Shown: piece by piece, positions 9,053 to 17,673 of the stretch | How positions within the stretch are numbered: position 1 is the stretch's first letter | Layout: every line of letters begins with the position of its first letter | From: JAGXFP01 sp039714535 | GTDB taxonomy: Bacteria > Desulfobacterota > Desulfobulbia > Desulfobulbales > JAGXFP01 | Direction: 5' to 3' | Assembly: GCA_039714535.1 (NCBI GenBank) | Contig: JBDLJC010000001.1 | Location: forward strand, 62,001-126,000 | Length of the DNA: 64,000 bases | Notes under the pieces: model-generated | The model's input: the letters and a program-made list of their open reading frames with translations, nothing else | The model's database searches: none | Told to the model about the DNA's origin: nothing | Program-made: the position numbers and the translations under genes

Positions 9053-10147
9053 TTAGACGTTGAAGCGGAAATTCATACAATCTCCGTCCTTAACAATATA
9101 TTCTTTACCTTCCAGCCGCCAGACGCCTTTTTCCTTGGCGCCTGCTTCGCCGCCGCATTCCACAAAATCCTTGTAGGCGGTTACCTCGGCCCTGATAAAG
9201 CCCCGTTCAAAATCGGTATGGATCACCCCGGCGGCCTGAGGGGCGGAGGCACCCTTTTTGACGGTCCAGGCCCGGGTCTCTTTCTCGCCGACCGTGAAGT
9301 AATTGATCAGGCCGAGCAGTTTGTAGCCGACCATGACCAGACGGTTAAGACCGGATTCCTCCATGCCCATGTCGCTTAAAAACTCCTGGCGCTCGTCAGG
9401 GGCCATGCCGCTGAGCTCTTCTTCGATAGCGCCGGAGATCACCACCACCGGGGCATTTTCTTCCTTGGCGGCCTCTTTAAGTTCGTCTACCCACTGGTTG
9501 CCGGTAGCGATGTCTTCTTCCTTGACGTTGGCCACATATAAGACCGGCTTGGCGCTGAGCAGGCAGAGCTCTTTAAGAAGTGCCCGGTTGCTTTCGTCAA
9601 CTTCGAGCAGGCGGGCCGGTTGACCATCGTTCAGGAGTTTCTCCAGCTTTTCCAAAACCACCATCTGGGCCTGGCAGGCTTTGTCGCCGGTCCGGGCACG
9701 CCCGGCGGTTTTATCGATTCTTCTGGCGACGGTGTCCATATCGGCCAGGATCAGTTCGGTGTTAATCACCTCGCGGTCACGAACCGGATCGATGCTGCCG
9801 TCAACGTGGACGACATTAGTATCCTCAAAACAGCGGACCACGTGGGCGATGGCGTCTACCTGGCGGATATGGGCCAGAAACTGGTTGCCCAATCCTTCGC
9901 CTTTGCTGGCGCCGCTGACCAAGCCGGCGATATCGACAAATTCCATCTGGGCGCAGACCTTTTTCTGGGTCTTGGCCAATTCGGCCAGTTTGTCGAGGCG
10001 CGGGTCATTGACCGGCACCATGCCGACGTTCGGCTCAATGGTGCAGAAGGGGTAGTTAGCCGACTCTATCCCGGCCGAGGTCATGGCATTGAAAATGGTT
10101 GATTTGCCGACATTGGGCAGGCCGACGATCCCGCAACGAAATCCCAT
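9053..10147 (-). CDS. ychF: Redox-regulated ATPase YchF
   Basis: Obg-family nucleotidase that hydrolyses ATP and binds ribosomes; implicated in oxidative-stress control. 364 residues, full length. The N-terminus is GIVGLPNVGKSTIFNAMT (G1), then NYPFCTIEPNVG (switch region), FVDIAGLV (G3-type) and a C-terminal TGS domain ending in ECGGEAGAKEKGVWRLEGK and DGDCMNFRFNV. The NKxD motif is degenerate (NVKEED), as is usual for this family and consistent with its ATP preference. Confidence 0.96.
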   Translation of the reverse strand: MGFRCGIVGLPNVGKSTIFNAMTSAGIESANYPFCTIEPNVGMVPVNDPRLDKLAELAKTQKKVCAQMEFVDIAGLVSGASKGEGLGNQFLAHIRQVDAIAHVVRCFEDTNVVHVDGSIDPVRDREVINTELILADMDTVARRIDKTAGRARTGDKACQAQMVVLEKLEKLLNDGQPARLLEVDESNRALLKELCLLSAKPVLYVANVKEEDIATGNQWVDELKEAAKEENAPVVVISGAIEEELSGMAPDERQEFLSDMGMEESGLNRLVMVGYKLLGLINYFTVGEKETRAWTVKKGASAPQAAGVIHTDFERGFIRAEVTAYKDFVECGGEAGAKEKGVWRLEGKEYIVKDGDCMNFRFNV

Positions 10148-10344
10148 AGATAAACCTGTATGCTGTTGGTTTCAAGTTAGTGCGTAAGTACAGATGGTTC
10201 TGTGTTCAGGTGGCAACTATATAATGTTTTATTGATGGCGGAGCAAGAACTGTTTTTTTAATTGCGCTCATGTTTTATTATGGTTCCGAAAATGCTATCC
10301 TGATTTTTTTTAGAATCGATAAAAGGAAAGGTTCGTTACTTAAA

Positions 10345-10833
10345 ATGAGTAGAAAAAAGAAGATTGTCAAGATTGATACCTTGATGGGTGAACTGTTCGC
10401 GAACCGGGACTGGCAGCAGCACCTCGACCGGAACCGGATTTTTGAGTTCTGGAGTGAGGCGGTGGGCAAGGATATCGCTGCCCACGCCCAGCCTAAACTG
10501 ATCCGGGGCAAGGTTCTCTGGGTGAATGTGACCGACTCGATCTGGATGCAGCAACTGCATTTAATGAAGGAACACCTGCGCCAGGTCATCAATGAGCGGC
10601 TTGGTGGTGATGTTGAGGTCAGCGATATCCGCTTCAATCTGGTCACTACTATCAGGCCGGTTTTATCCGAGGTCAAGAAGATTAACCAGAAGCCAGCGGT
10701 CAAACCCGATCCGGATCCGCAGAAGCTTGCTGAATTTGAGAAAATGATTTCGGCGATAACCGATGCGGGGGCCAGAGACAGTTTCCGCACCCTCTGGCTT
10801 GCTCAGCAGGGCAGGGCAGGGACTGATTACTGA
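10345..10833 (+). CDS. DUF721 (DciA-like) protein
   Basis: 162 residues from the ATG at 10345, preceded by AAAGGAAAGG. The pattern FEFWSEAVGKDIAAHAQPKLIRGKVL, then LWVNVTDSIWMQQLHLMKEHLRQVIN, matches DUF721, the family that includes DciA, a loader of the replicative helicase. The C-terminal tail is charged. An earlier in-frame ATG at 10270 adds 25 residues unlike the family, so I reject it. Divergent from ychF. Confidence 0.8.
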   Translation: MSRKKKIVKIDTLMGELFANRDWQQHLDRNRIFEFWSEAVGKDIAAHAQPKLIRGKVLWVNVTDSIWMQQLHLMKEHLRQVINERLGGDVEVSDIRFNLVTTIRPVLSEVKKINQKPAVKPDPDPQKLAEFEKMISAITDAGARDSFRTLWLAQQGRAGTDY

Positions 10834-11174
10834 TAATATGGCTAAAGGATGCCATGTGAATTTGATTTTTGTGATATGCTTTTCGCCTCTTGCCGGACAA
10901 GCTAGCCACTACCTCCTCTCCCCCTGTTTTGTGTTTCTCTAAATATCTGTCAGAAAAAACACACCAGAAAAAGATCAGGCGCCCTCCGTCCTAATCTTTA
11001 TGCTGGCCGCATGAAATCTTAAACTAAGCTTTTCCTTTCCTTCTGGCTTACGGGCAAGACCCTGATAAGCAAAGGAAATTCTCTGTCGTCCTCATCTTTT
11101 CAAACATCCCCTACAGACAAGGTTGCAAAAAAAATTGATAATGAATCTGTTGTCCTCGCAAGAGGGGAAGGACA
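10834..11174 (+). other. Upstream region of the PilZ locus
   Basis: No coding region with support. Near its right end is a 7 bp stem TTGTCCT...AGGACAA (about 11151-11174) that ends at a strong ribosome-binding sequence, GAGGGGAAGG (11162-11171), directly before an ATG at 11175. I looked for a c-di-GMP riboswitch because a PilZ gene follows, but saw no GEMM-like core. Confidence 0.4.
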
Positions 11175-11226
11175 ATGAAAATGATTAACAATTTTACTTC
11201 TGGTTTGGTTGACTTCTGCTGGATGG

Positions 11227-11243
11227 TTTTTTTTTGGGGGGGG
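11227..11243 (+). repeat. T9G8 homopolymer at the PilZ gene start
   Basis: Nine T followed by eight G immediately before the PilZ start. An ATG at 11175, which has the strong Shine-Dalgarno GAGGGGAAGG, opens a frame that runs through this tract and out of frame into the PilZ gene, stopping at 11328-11330. Insertion of one base in the tract would place the 11175 start in frame with PilZ. Such tracts slip during replication, so this is a candidate phase-variation switch or, alternatively, a homopolymer sequencing error. Confidence 0.7.
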
Positions 11244-11245
11244 AA

Positions 11246-11632
11246 ATGGTCAATAAAAATACAGGCCCTTTTTCAGAAAAGAGGCGCGCCAAAAGGATCT
11301 CTGCTCCTGTTGGCACCACGGCTCTTTTGAGAAATTGCGGCAACCCGCAGGACAAGATCTATGTCCGGGATATAAGTTTGAATGGCATGCTTGTTTATGA
11401 TTATAATTCATCGGAAACATATCCGGTGAACTCATCTATAAGTAATATTTTCGTCGATATCCCAGCTTGTGAATTAAGCGCTAATAGGAGAATTTGTCTC
11501 CTCATCGATAGGGGTAAAGTAGTCCGTTCATTTTATGATCAAGCTGCAGAGGCCGTATGTTACGGCATCGAATTGACGTATGTGGATTCTTACGTAAAAA
11601 AAATGATTGGAGGCTTACAGAATAATATCTAA
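11246..11632 (+). CDS. PilZ domain protein
   Basis: 128 residues. PilZ domains bind cyclic di-GMP through an RxxxR motif and a downstream (D/N)xSxxG. Here they are RRAKR near residues 13-17 (SEKRRAKRISAPVG) and DISLNGM near residue 44. The rest of the domain follows, so this is a stand-alone single-domain receptor. The ATG at 11246 is preceded by a poly-G tract instead of a normal Shine-Dalgarno, so the present start is questionable; see the T9G8 repeat. No neighbour indicates its target. Confidence 0.8.
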   Translation: MVNKNTGPFSEKRRAKRISAPVGTTALLRNCGNPQDKIYVRDISLNGMLVYDYNSSETYPVNSSISNIFVDIPACELSANRRICLLIDRGKVVRSFYDQAAEAVCYGIELTYVDSYVKKMIGGLQNNI

Positions 11633-12313
11633 CCGGTAATATGCTTTTAACTGTAAGGTTATTCTATCTTGGCTCAACGGACAAAGGACACCGGGGGACC
11701 CAGTCAAGGATTGATAATTAGTTTGTTTTGCTTGGCAATCGGTGGTGTTTTGGCCTTAAAACCCCATTAGCTAGGCTTTAGGGCAAGCTCCTTCGTGTCC
11801 ACTCGGCTGCAGGTTTTCTCAACCGTTCCCAGGGACCAGATGTGAAATTACCAATTTATCAAATTGATGCTTTTGCGAGCCAGCCTTTTGAGGGAAATCC
11901 TGCGGCAGTAGTGCCTTTAGAGGCGTGGCTGAGTGATGAAGTAATGCCAATCTATTGCTGAATATAGAAGTGGATATCCTTCATTACAGTAGACACAATA
12001 ACACCTTCAAACGATTTCCTGCCAGATCACTATACCATATACATGCAGAGAAATAGAAAGATGGGGTTCCAACCTACTCTTTTGTAATCAAACAAACCCC
12101 ACAGTATTTATCAAAACATCCTGACATACACTATCGCTTTATAATGGTATATGGATGAGCTGGAGATATGTTCAATGTGGCCGATAAAAGGTGTAATTGC
12201 TCTAAAGCTGGCCTGCCTAACTTAGCATTGAATACTTAAATATTAAACTCTGGTAAGCCTTTAGCGACTGGCAATACTACCACGGTTTATACTATAAAAA
12301 GGGAGGTGTCCTA
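11633..12313 (+). other. Gene-poor stretch with degraded DNA
   Basis: 681 bases. The only recognisable coding remnant is the PhzF fragment at 11842-11961. The rest has frequent stops in all frames. The last 30 bases hold the strong ribosome-binding site of the secreted protein gene (GGGAGGTG). Confidence 0.5.
11842..11961 (+). pseudogene. N-terminal fragment of a PhzF-family isomerase
   Basis: 39 codons from GTG: KLPIYQIDAFASQPFEGNPA followed by AVVPLEAWLSDEV. This is the conserved start of PhzF-family epimerase/isomerase proteins (QIDAF and GNPAAVV). It then stops at TGA (11959-11961). No continuation is seen in any frame downstream, so about 85 percent of the gene is missing. A remnant from deletion or partial transfer. 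Confidence 0.75.
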
Positions 12314-13255
12314 ATGAAAAAGTTCAGTATTGCGTTATGTTTAGTGTTGTTCCTGGCTTTTCTTGCTGGTGGTGTTTCAGCGGATGTTGTTGAAGATTTC
12401 GAGGATGGTGTTGCGAATGATTGGGAAATCGTTATGGGCGATTGGCAAATTGTTCAAGACGTCCAAGCTGATGGCACTTGGGGTAATGTATTAAAGCAAA
12501 CTGCTCATGACCAGCCCCAAGGCGGGATCGGTAATGCGATGGTAAGGTACGACTGTGGTTATGAGTGGACTGACTACACCGTTGAAGCTGATGTAAAAAT
12601 GAATAGCGGCTCCGATTTCTGGATGGCGTGGCGTTCCGGAGTTACTGGTCAGAACTATGCCCAATGGTTTAGTGGTGGAACGCTGAGATCCGCATGGAGT
12701 GGTGGCGGCGCCTGGGGCGCGTTCGGTTACTCAAAATGGTACTGGCAGTACAATAAGTGGTACCATTTGAAGGTAGAGATAGACGGGCCAATCCAGAAAT
12801 TCTATGTGGATGATACATTAATGTTCACCCAGAATCAGTACAAGTATGCATATCAGGGAACCGTGAATTTCAGAACCCTGCGCTCTTTCATGACCATCGA
12901 TAATATAGTTGTGACTGGTGTTGACGGCTGTGTAACAATCTTGGATGCTAACGTTGATATCGATCCCGATACGTTGAACCTTAATGCGGGGGGTGTTTTC
13001 ACCGCTTATGTGACATTGCCTGAAGAATACAGTGTTGAAGAGATTGATACAACAACTGTGGAGTGTGAAGGAGCTCCTGCAGTAAAGACCTCGATTGAAG
13101 ACAACGTTTTAATTGCTAAATTCTTTAGAGAAGACCTTATTGGTGTTGAGGTCGGAGATGCTGTTACATTGACTGTGACGGGCCAACTCGATGAGGAAAC
13201 ATTTTTCGAGGGAAGTTCTGTTATTAGAGTTATCTCAAAAGGCGGCAAAAAGTAA
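12314..13255 (+). CDS. Secreted LamG/concanavalin-like protein
   Basis: 313 residues with a clear Sec signal peptide (MKKFSIALCLVLFLAFLAGG, cleavage near VSA). The mature part begins with a DFEDG-W jelly-roll region rich in Trp and Tyr (about residues 27-205), resembling LamG or DUF1080 carbohydrate-binding folds. A beta-rich C-terminal domain (about 210-305) with DIDPDTLNLNAGG follows. The ribosome-binding site GGGAGGTG is strong, and the gene has no operon partners. No catalytic residues are evident; a binding or adhesive role is a guess. Confidence 0.65.
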   Translation: MKKFSIALCLVLFLAFLAGGVSADVVEDFEDGVANDWEIVMGDWQIVQDVQADGTWGNVLKQTAHDQPQGGIGNAMVRYDCGYEWTDYTVEADVKMNSGSDFWMAWRSGVTGQNYAQWFSGGTLRSAWSGGGAWGAFGYSKWYWQYNKWYHLKVEIDGPIQKFYVDDTLMFTQNQYKYAYQGTVNFRTLRSFMTIDNIVVTGVDGCVTILDANVDIDPDTLNLNAGGVFTAYVTLPEEYSVEEIDTTTVECEGAPAVKTSIEDNVLIAKFFREDLIGVEVGDAVTLTVTGQLDEETFFEGSSVIRVISKGGKK

Positions 13256-13603
13256 GAAGCAAACTTTTGTGTTGGCTGGGTATCTTATAAGCGGTAGGCC
13301 TATTTATCCCGCTTAAAACAGTTCCGCAAGAGTATACAGGTGTAAGGTAAAAGGTAGTATTGTCAGTCGCTAGAGGCTTATCTGCAGAAAAAAAGGACAG
13401 ATTGAGATACCCCAGGTTTCACGTCCACCAACAAGACAAAGGTGAAATACCCTAGGAATCAAAGGGGGCCTAATGCAATACTCACAGCAAATTATCCTCA
13501 AAGCGCTGGTATTATATTTCGAATGATGGCTTTTAATGTCTCAATATGTACTTTAAGTCGCTTAAAAGGCCTTTAAAGACTGAAGGTGTGCACCATGAAA
13601 GGG
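13256..13603 (+). other. Intergenic stretch, no gene seen
   Basis: No supported coding region. Around 13388-13402 is AAAAAAGGACAGATTGAGA; a related GGGACAGATTAGAT lies at 16018. Such words are common in REP-type or RAYT-linked intergenic elements, but no full hairpin unit or transposase is visible. The stretch ends at the truncated tRNA-Asp. Confidence 0.4.
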
Positions 13604-13646
13604 CCTGTCACGCCGGAAGTTGTGAGTTCGAGTCTCGTCAGTCCCG
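13604..13646 (+). pseudogene. 3' half of a tRNA-Asp gene
   Basis: Bases CCTGTCACGCCGGAAG hold the anticodon loop with GTC (13607-13609) and the 3' anticodon arm. They are followed by the variable loop, an intact T arm (GTGAGTTCGAGTCTC) and the acceptor 3' strand AGTCCCG. The 5' half (acceptor, D arm, 5' anticodon arm) is missing and replaced by unrelated sequence. A displaced 3' tRNA end is the usual footprint of integration at a tRNA gene. An intrinsic terminator follows, as for a native tRNA. Confidence 0.8.
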
Positions 13647-13655
13647 CTATTTTTT

Positions 13656-13693
13656 AAGAGGATTAGCCTGAAAGGGTTAATCCTCTTTTTTTT
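13656..13693 (+). terminator. Intrinsic terminator after the tRNA-Asp fragment
   Basis: Ten-base stem AAGAGGATTA / TAATCCTCTT with loop and a following run of T (13686-13693). Confidence 0.85.
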
Positions 13694-13823
13694 GCGCTTG
13701 TTTGGTGTCATTTTTTTTACGTCTTGATTGGCTGCGGGAGGTTCAGGTAGACTTAATGTAAATGATAGTTTGAAGTTGGTGGTCTTTCTCTTTCCGAGCG
13801 GGGGACATAAAAAGGAGGTTTGT

Positions 13824-14435
13824 ATGAAGATACTGGTCGTTTATTATTCGATGTATGGTCATGTCTACCAGATGGCACGGGCAGCCGCTGAAGGAGCTCA
13901 GTCTGTAGCGGGGGCGGAAGTTGAACTGCGCCGGGTCCCGGAGACTCTTCCCCTGGCAGTCCTGGAAAAGATGGGTGCGGTTGAACCCCAGAAGCAGCAG
14001 ACGGATGTTCCTGTCTGTTCGGTGGATGAACTTGGCGAGGCCGATGCAATAATCTTCGGAACCCCGACCCGTTTCGGTAATATGTGCGGCCAGATGCGAC
14101 AGTTTCTTGATTCAACCGGGGGGCTGTGGATGGGTGGCGCGTTGGTAGGTAAAGCGGGGAGCGTTATCGCAAGCTCCAACACCCAGCACGGAGGTCAGGA
14201 GTCAACAATCCTGAGTTTTCATATTACCCTGTTGCATCAGGGTATGGTCGTGGTTGGCTTGCCTTATGCGTTTCAAGGGCAAATGACCACGGATGAAATC
14301 AGCGGTTGCTCTCCCTATGGAGCCTCGACGATTGCGGGCACAGACGGCAGTCGTTCGCCCAGTGACAACGAACTGGCAGGAGCAAGGTTTCAGGGTGAGC
14401 ATGTCGCAAAAATTGCCAAGAAACTTACCGCTTAA
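13824..14435 (+). CDS. wrbA: NAD(P)H:quinone oxidoreductase WrbA
   Basis: Flavodoxin-fold FMN enzyme that reduces quinones by two electrons. 203 residues from the ATG at 13824, which has a perfect AAGGAGG upstream. The start MKILVVYYSMYGHVYQMARA carries the phosphate-binding loop; later conserved blocks are FGTPTRFGNMCGQMRQFLDSTGG and SSNTQHGGQESTIL, with the C-terminal GSRSPSDNELAGARFQGEHV. An earlier in-frame ATG at 13728 lacks both an SD and family similarity. Single gene. Confidence 0.95.
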   Translation: MKILVVYYSMYGHVYQMARAAAEGAQSVAGAEVELRRVPETLPLAVLEKMGAVEPQKQQTDVPVCSVDELGEADAIIFGTPTRFGNMCGQMRQFLDSTGGLWMGGALVGKAGSVIASSNTQHGGQESTILSFHITLLHQGMVVVGLPYAFQGQMTTDEISGCSPYGASTIAGTDGSRSPSDNELAGARFQGEHVAKIAKKLTA

Positions 14436-14587
14436 TTAGCGGCGCTCACACTGGTCAATCGGCTCCGGCCGTGATCACTACCAGCTTGGGCACTGGCGGC
14501 CGGGGCGGGGGGATCATTATTCATGGCATAAGCTCAAGCTGATCTATTCCCCAAGATGGGGCAAACATATTGAGAAAGGCAGTCAAG

Positions 14588-15997
14588 ATGGAAATTCGCT
14601 ACGTCGCAGAACAGAATGTCTATATCGCCAAAAAAGCCGGTAATCGCCCCCATGCGTCAGGCAATATTCCGAAATTATTAGGCGCACGCGTTCACGTCGA
14701 TCTGACAGCAGAGACAAACGGTTGGGTACCCGTGACCGACGTGCCGAACGCAAAAGGAAAATGTAACTCAGGATTTATCGAGTTGAATGGTCTTTCCTCC
14801 ACCCAACAACTTAAAATTTTTTACATTGATGTTGGCCAAGGCGATGCTTCCCTAATTGAAGCGGAAAAGGCCATGGTCATCATTGATGGCGGCCCCAATT
14901 CAGGACTCCATAGTTATTTGAAAAAACGTTTAAACGCACTTCGCCGGGCAGATACTGCTGCGAATCTTCCTCAAAGGGAGCATCTTTTTATTGACGCGGT
15001 CTTTGTCTCGCATTTTGACAAGGATCACTATAAAGGGCTCGTGCGGGTCCTTGAGGATCCGAATTACAAGATTGGCACCCTGTATCACAATGGTTTGCCT
15101 CGTTATGGAGCCAGCAGTAATAAAGATCTTAAACTCGGCACTATAGTGAAACACAACGATGGGACCCGTTCAATCAGCACTGACTTTACCGGGATCAATT
15201 CTGCGAGAGCTCTTCTCGGCTCCGGGAATTTCCAGACTAAAAAAGGGAATCACAACGATTTCTGGAAGTTTTTGAACGCACTTATCAATGCCCACGACCA
15301 CCAGGAATCACGCCTCCAGTCGATAAAGCGGCTGGTTGTCCGAGACCCATCAGCCCCGGCCGTTATCAAAATTGGCGATGACCTTGAGTTTCAGGTGTTG
15401 GGCCCGTTAACAACGAAGAAAACAGGTACGACCAGATTGCCGGTGTTCCCCGACCCGCACAAAGCCAAGAAGGATGATCACAACCAGGTGCCCAGCCCAT
15501 CGCATACCATCAATGGCAATAGTATTGTGGTACGACTGATTTATAAGGATACCCATTTCTTATTTGGTGGTGATCTGAATCAGCCTGCACAAAAATATTT
15601 GCGCGATCGTTACGGTGATCATTTCGATATTTTCCACTCTGACGTAAACAAAGCCTGCCATCATGGCTCATCAGATTTTGATGTGGCCTACTTGCAGGAT
15701 GTAGCGCCCTGCGCCACAGTGTTTTCATCAGGTGATGATGGTAGTTATGATCATCCTCTTCCCGATGCCATTGGTGCGGCAGCTAAATACAGCATTGGTG
15801 ATTTTCCTTTGGTATTTTCAACAGAGCTTGCCCGTGACAACGCCGTGAGTGGCAGGGTTAAGCTGGGACATATCAATGCTCGATCGAACGGTACTGCAAT
15901 AGTTATGGCCCAGAAAAAAGAAAGCCCGGGACGATCAAAGAAACTGTGGCATACATTCGGCGTTCCTTTTGCCGGCCCGTTTGGAAGTCATTCCTAA
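14588..15997 (+). CDS. Orphan MBL-fold hydrolase, ComEC/Rec2-like
   Basis: 469 residues. The N-terminal 70 residues look like an SH3-type beta domain (EIRYVAEQNVYIAKKAG, VHVDLTAETNGWVPV). The metallo-beta-lactamase domain follows, with FYIDVGQGDASLI, IIDGG (about 97-102), the metal site SHFDKDH (141-147), FGGDLN and ACHHGSSDFD. These are the motifs of the hydrolase domain of ComEC. No membrane segments are present, so this is a free-standing version. Stand-alone ComEC-like hydrolases occur next to defence and conflict genes, but no partner is seen here. Start at the ATG after AAAGG; an upstream TTG at 14570 is possible. Confidence 0.8.
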   Translation: MEIRYVAEQNVYIAKKAGNRPHASGNIPKLLGARVHVDLTAETNGWVPVTDVPNAKGKCNSGFIELNGLSSTQQLKIFYIDVGQGDASLIEAEKAMVIIDGGPNSGLHSYLKKRLNALRRADTAANLPQREHLFIDAVFVSHFDKDHYKGLVRVLEDPNYKIGTLYHNGLPRYGASSNKDLKLGTIVKHNDGTRSISTDFTGINSARALLGSGNFQTKKGNHNDFWKFLNALINAHDHQESRLQSIKRLVVRDPSAPAVIKIGDDLEFQVLGPLTTKKTGTTRLPVFPDPHKAKKDDHNQVPSPSHTINGNSIVVRLIYKDTHFLFGGDLNQPAQKYLRDRYGDHFDIFHSDVNKACHHGSSDFDVAYLQDVAPCATVFSSGDDGSYDHPLPDAIGAAAKYSIGDFPLVFSTELARDNAVSGRVKLGHINARSNGTAIVMAQKKESPGRSKKLWHTFGVPFAGPFGSHS

Positions 15998-16107
15998 TAG
16001 TGAAAGCAGCAAAAAATAGGGACAGATTAGATGATCTGTAATCAGGGATGAGTTCGACAGGATGTCCAGCGGTAGCATTTAGCGGAATTTAGCTTATTCC
16101 CTCTGCT

Positions 16108-16818
16108 TTAGATCTTCAGCATTTTCATCACCAGAATTCCCACTTCATAGAGCAGGTAGAGCGGTACTCCCATCAAGAGCATATTGACGACGTCCGGGGT
16201 CGGGGTGAGGAGGGCGGCGACGATGCTGATGGCCAGCACCGCGTAACGGCGGTTTTTCTCAAATACCCGGCGTGGAATTATGCCGGTGCGGGAGGCAAAG
16301 ACCATGAAGATCGGTAATTCGAAGATCAGGCCGAAAGCCAGGATGAAGACCGCCACAAAATTAACGAACTTGCTTACCGCGATGATCGGTTTTAGTTGGG
16401 CCGTCTGAAATTCCAGCAGAAATTTGACCCCGAAGGGCAGGGTGATTGAGTAGCAGAACCAGGCCCCGCAGTAGAAGAGGATGCAGGTAAAGATAATGAA
16501 CCAGTTGCGGGCCGCCTTGGAGATTTTGAATGGTTTGGTCAGGGCCAGCCAGACAAAACAGGCAATAACCGGCATCAGGGTGAATACGGCGGAGATCAGG
16601 GCCAGTTTGACATGGGCCAGAAATGGTTCGGCCACCGTGAAGAAGGCCAATTCCTGGTCGAGATGGTTCTGGAAGAAGGTCAGAACCTTCGGCGCCAGGA
16701 AATAGAACCCGGCCGCAGTCGCACTGATGACCAGCAGCAGGCCGAGGATGTACTTACGGGTCTCGTTGATAAAAACGAGGATCTGCTGGAGCGGCGTTGT
16801 TTCCTTGGCGTTATCCAT
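16108..16818 (-). CDS. tatC: Twin-arginine translocase subunit TatC
   Basis: Receptor component of the Tat pathway that exports folded proteins. 236 residues with about six hydrophobic segments. Conserved TatC blocks are present: FGLIFELPIFMVF and LTPTPDVVNMLLMGVPLYLLYE. It is the last gene of a minus-strand run after purQ (27 nt gap). The two TatA genes are 12 kb away at 28.2 kb. Confidence 0.95.
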   Translation of the reverse strand: MDNAKETTPLQQILVFINETRKYILGLLLVISATAAGFYFLAPKVLTFFQNHLDQELAFFTVAEPFLAHVKLALISAVFTLMPVIACFVWLALTKPFKISKAARNWFIIFTCILFYCGAWFCYSITLPFGVKFLLEFQTAQLKPIIAVSKFVNFVAVFILAFGLIFELPIFMVFASRTGIIPRRVFEKNRRYAVLAISIVAALLTPTPDVVNMLLMGVPLYLLYEVGILVMKMLKI

Positions 16819-16845
16819 CTCTAAAGTTGGGAATTTGGCCGGTCC

Positions 16846-17673
16846 CTAAAGAAGATTTTCCCTGATGAAGTTAACCGCGTTTCTGAACAGGACCACGCCC
16901 TGGCCTTCTTCCGGCAGTTCTTCTCTGGTCCAGCGGGGATGATTGGTGCGGTGGAGGAATGCCTCCGGGTGGGGCATCAGGCCAAAGAGACGGCCGCTGG
17001 GGTCGCAGATGCCGGCAATCCCATCCGGTGAGCCGTTGGGGTTGTCCGGATACTCCATGGTCGGTTGATTGGTCTCCGGATCGGTGTAGCGCAGGGCGAC
17101 AAGTTTATCTTTCTCGATGCGGTCAAGAACAGCATCGGTCATGGTGACTAATTTGCCTTCGCCGTGCCGGATTGGATAATAAAGGGTGTCGAGGCCCTTG
17201 GTGAAGACACAGGGGGAATCAGGATCAACTTTCAGGGTTACCCAACGGTCCTCGAATCGGCCTGAATCGTTATGGGTCAGGCTGACCTGGCGGTCATCAT
17301 AGCGTTGCTCAAAACCGGGCAACAGTCCGGCCTTGACCATCAATTGGAAGCCGTTGCAGACCCCGATAATCAGTTTGCCCGCTTTAATAAAGCGCTGTAA
17401 CTGGTCGATCAGTTTTTCGCCGGTATCAATAACCTTGACATGTTTGAAACGGTGGGCGCCGGCCTGGCCTGCCCCCAGATCGTCGCCATCCAGAAAACCG
17501 CCGGGCAGGTTGAGGAAGTGATAGTCGTCCAGCGAGTATTCACCGTGGATCAACTGGCTCATGTGGACGATATCGACCTGATCGGCGCCGCCCAGTTTGC
17601 AGGCGTGGGCCATTTCCGTCTCGCAGTTGGTTCCATAGCCGGTGATGACGATTGCTTTAACATCCTTGGACAT
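16846..17673 (-). CDS. purQ: Phosphoribosylformylglycinamidine synthase glutaminase subunit
   Basis: Class I glutamine amidotransferase that supplies ammonia to PurL in purine synthesis. 275 residues. It has GYGTNCETEMAHACKLGGA, LPGGFLDGDDLGAG, the nucleophile elbow GVCNGFQLM with catalytic Cys, and the His-Glu pair in LMPHPEAF. No purL is in the window. Its start overlaps the HD gene by 17 nt, indicating coupling. Confidence 0.92.
   Translation of the reverse strand: MSKDVKAIVITGYGTNCETEMAHACKLGGADQVDIVHMSQLIHGEYSLDDYHFLNLPGGFLDGDDLGAGQAGAHRFKHVKVIDTGEKLIDQLQRFIKAGKLIIGVCNGFQLMVKAGLLPGFEQRYDDRQVSLTHNDSGRFEDRWVTLKVDPDSPCVFTKGLDTLYYPIRHGEGKLVTMTDAVLDRIEKDKLVALRYTDPETNQPTMEYPDNPNGSPDGIAGICDPSGRLFGLMPHPEAFLHRTNHPRWTREELPEEGQGVVLFRNAVNFIRENLL

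Noticed and set aside
10834..11174. c-di-GMP (GEMM) riboswitch before the PilZ gene
   Set aside because: No match to the conserved receptor core; only a short stem near the ribosome-binding site.
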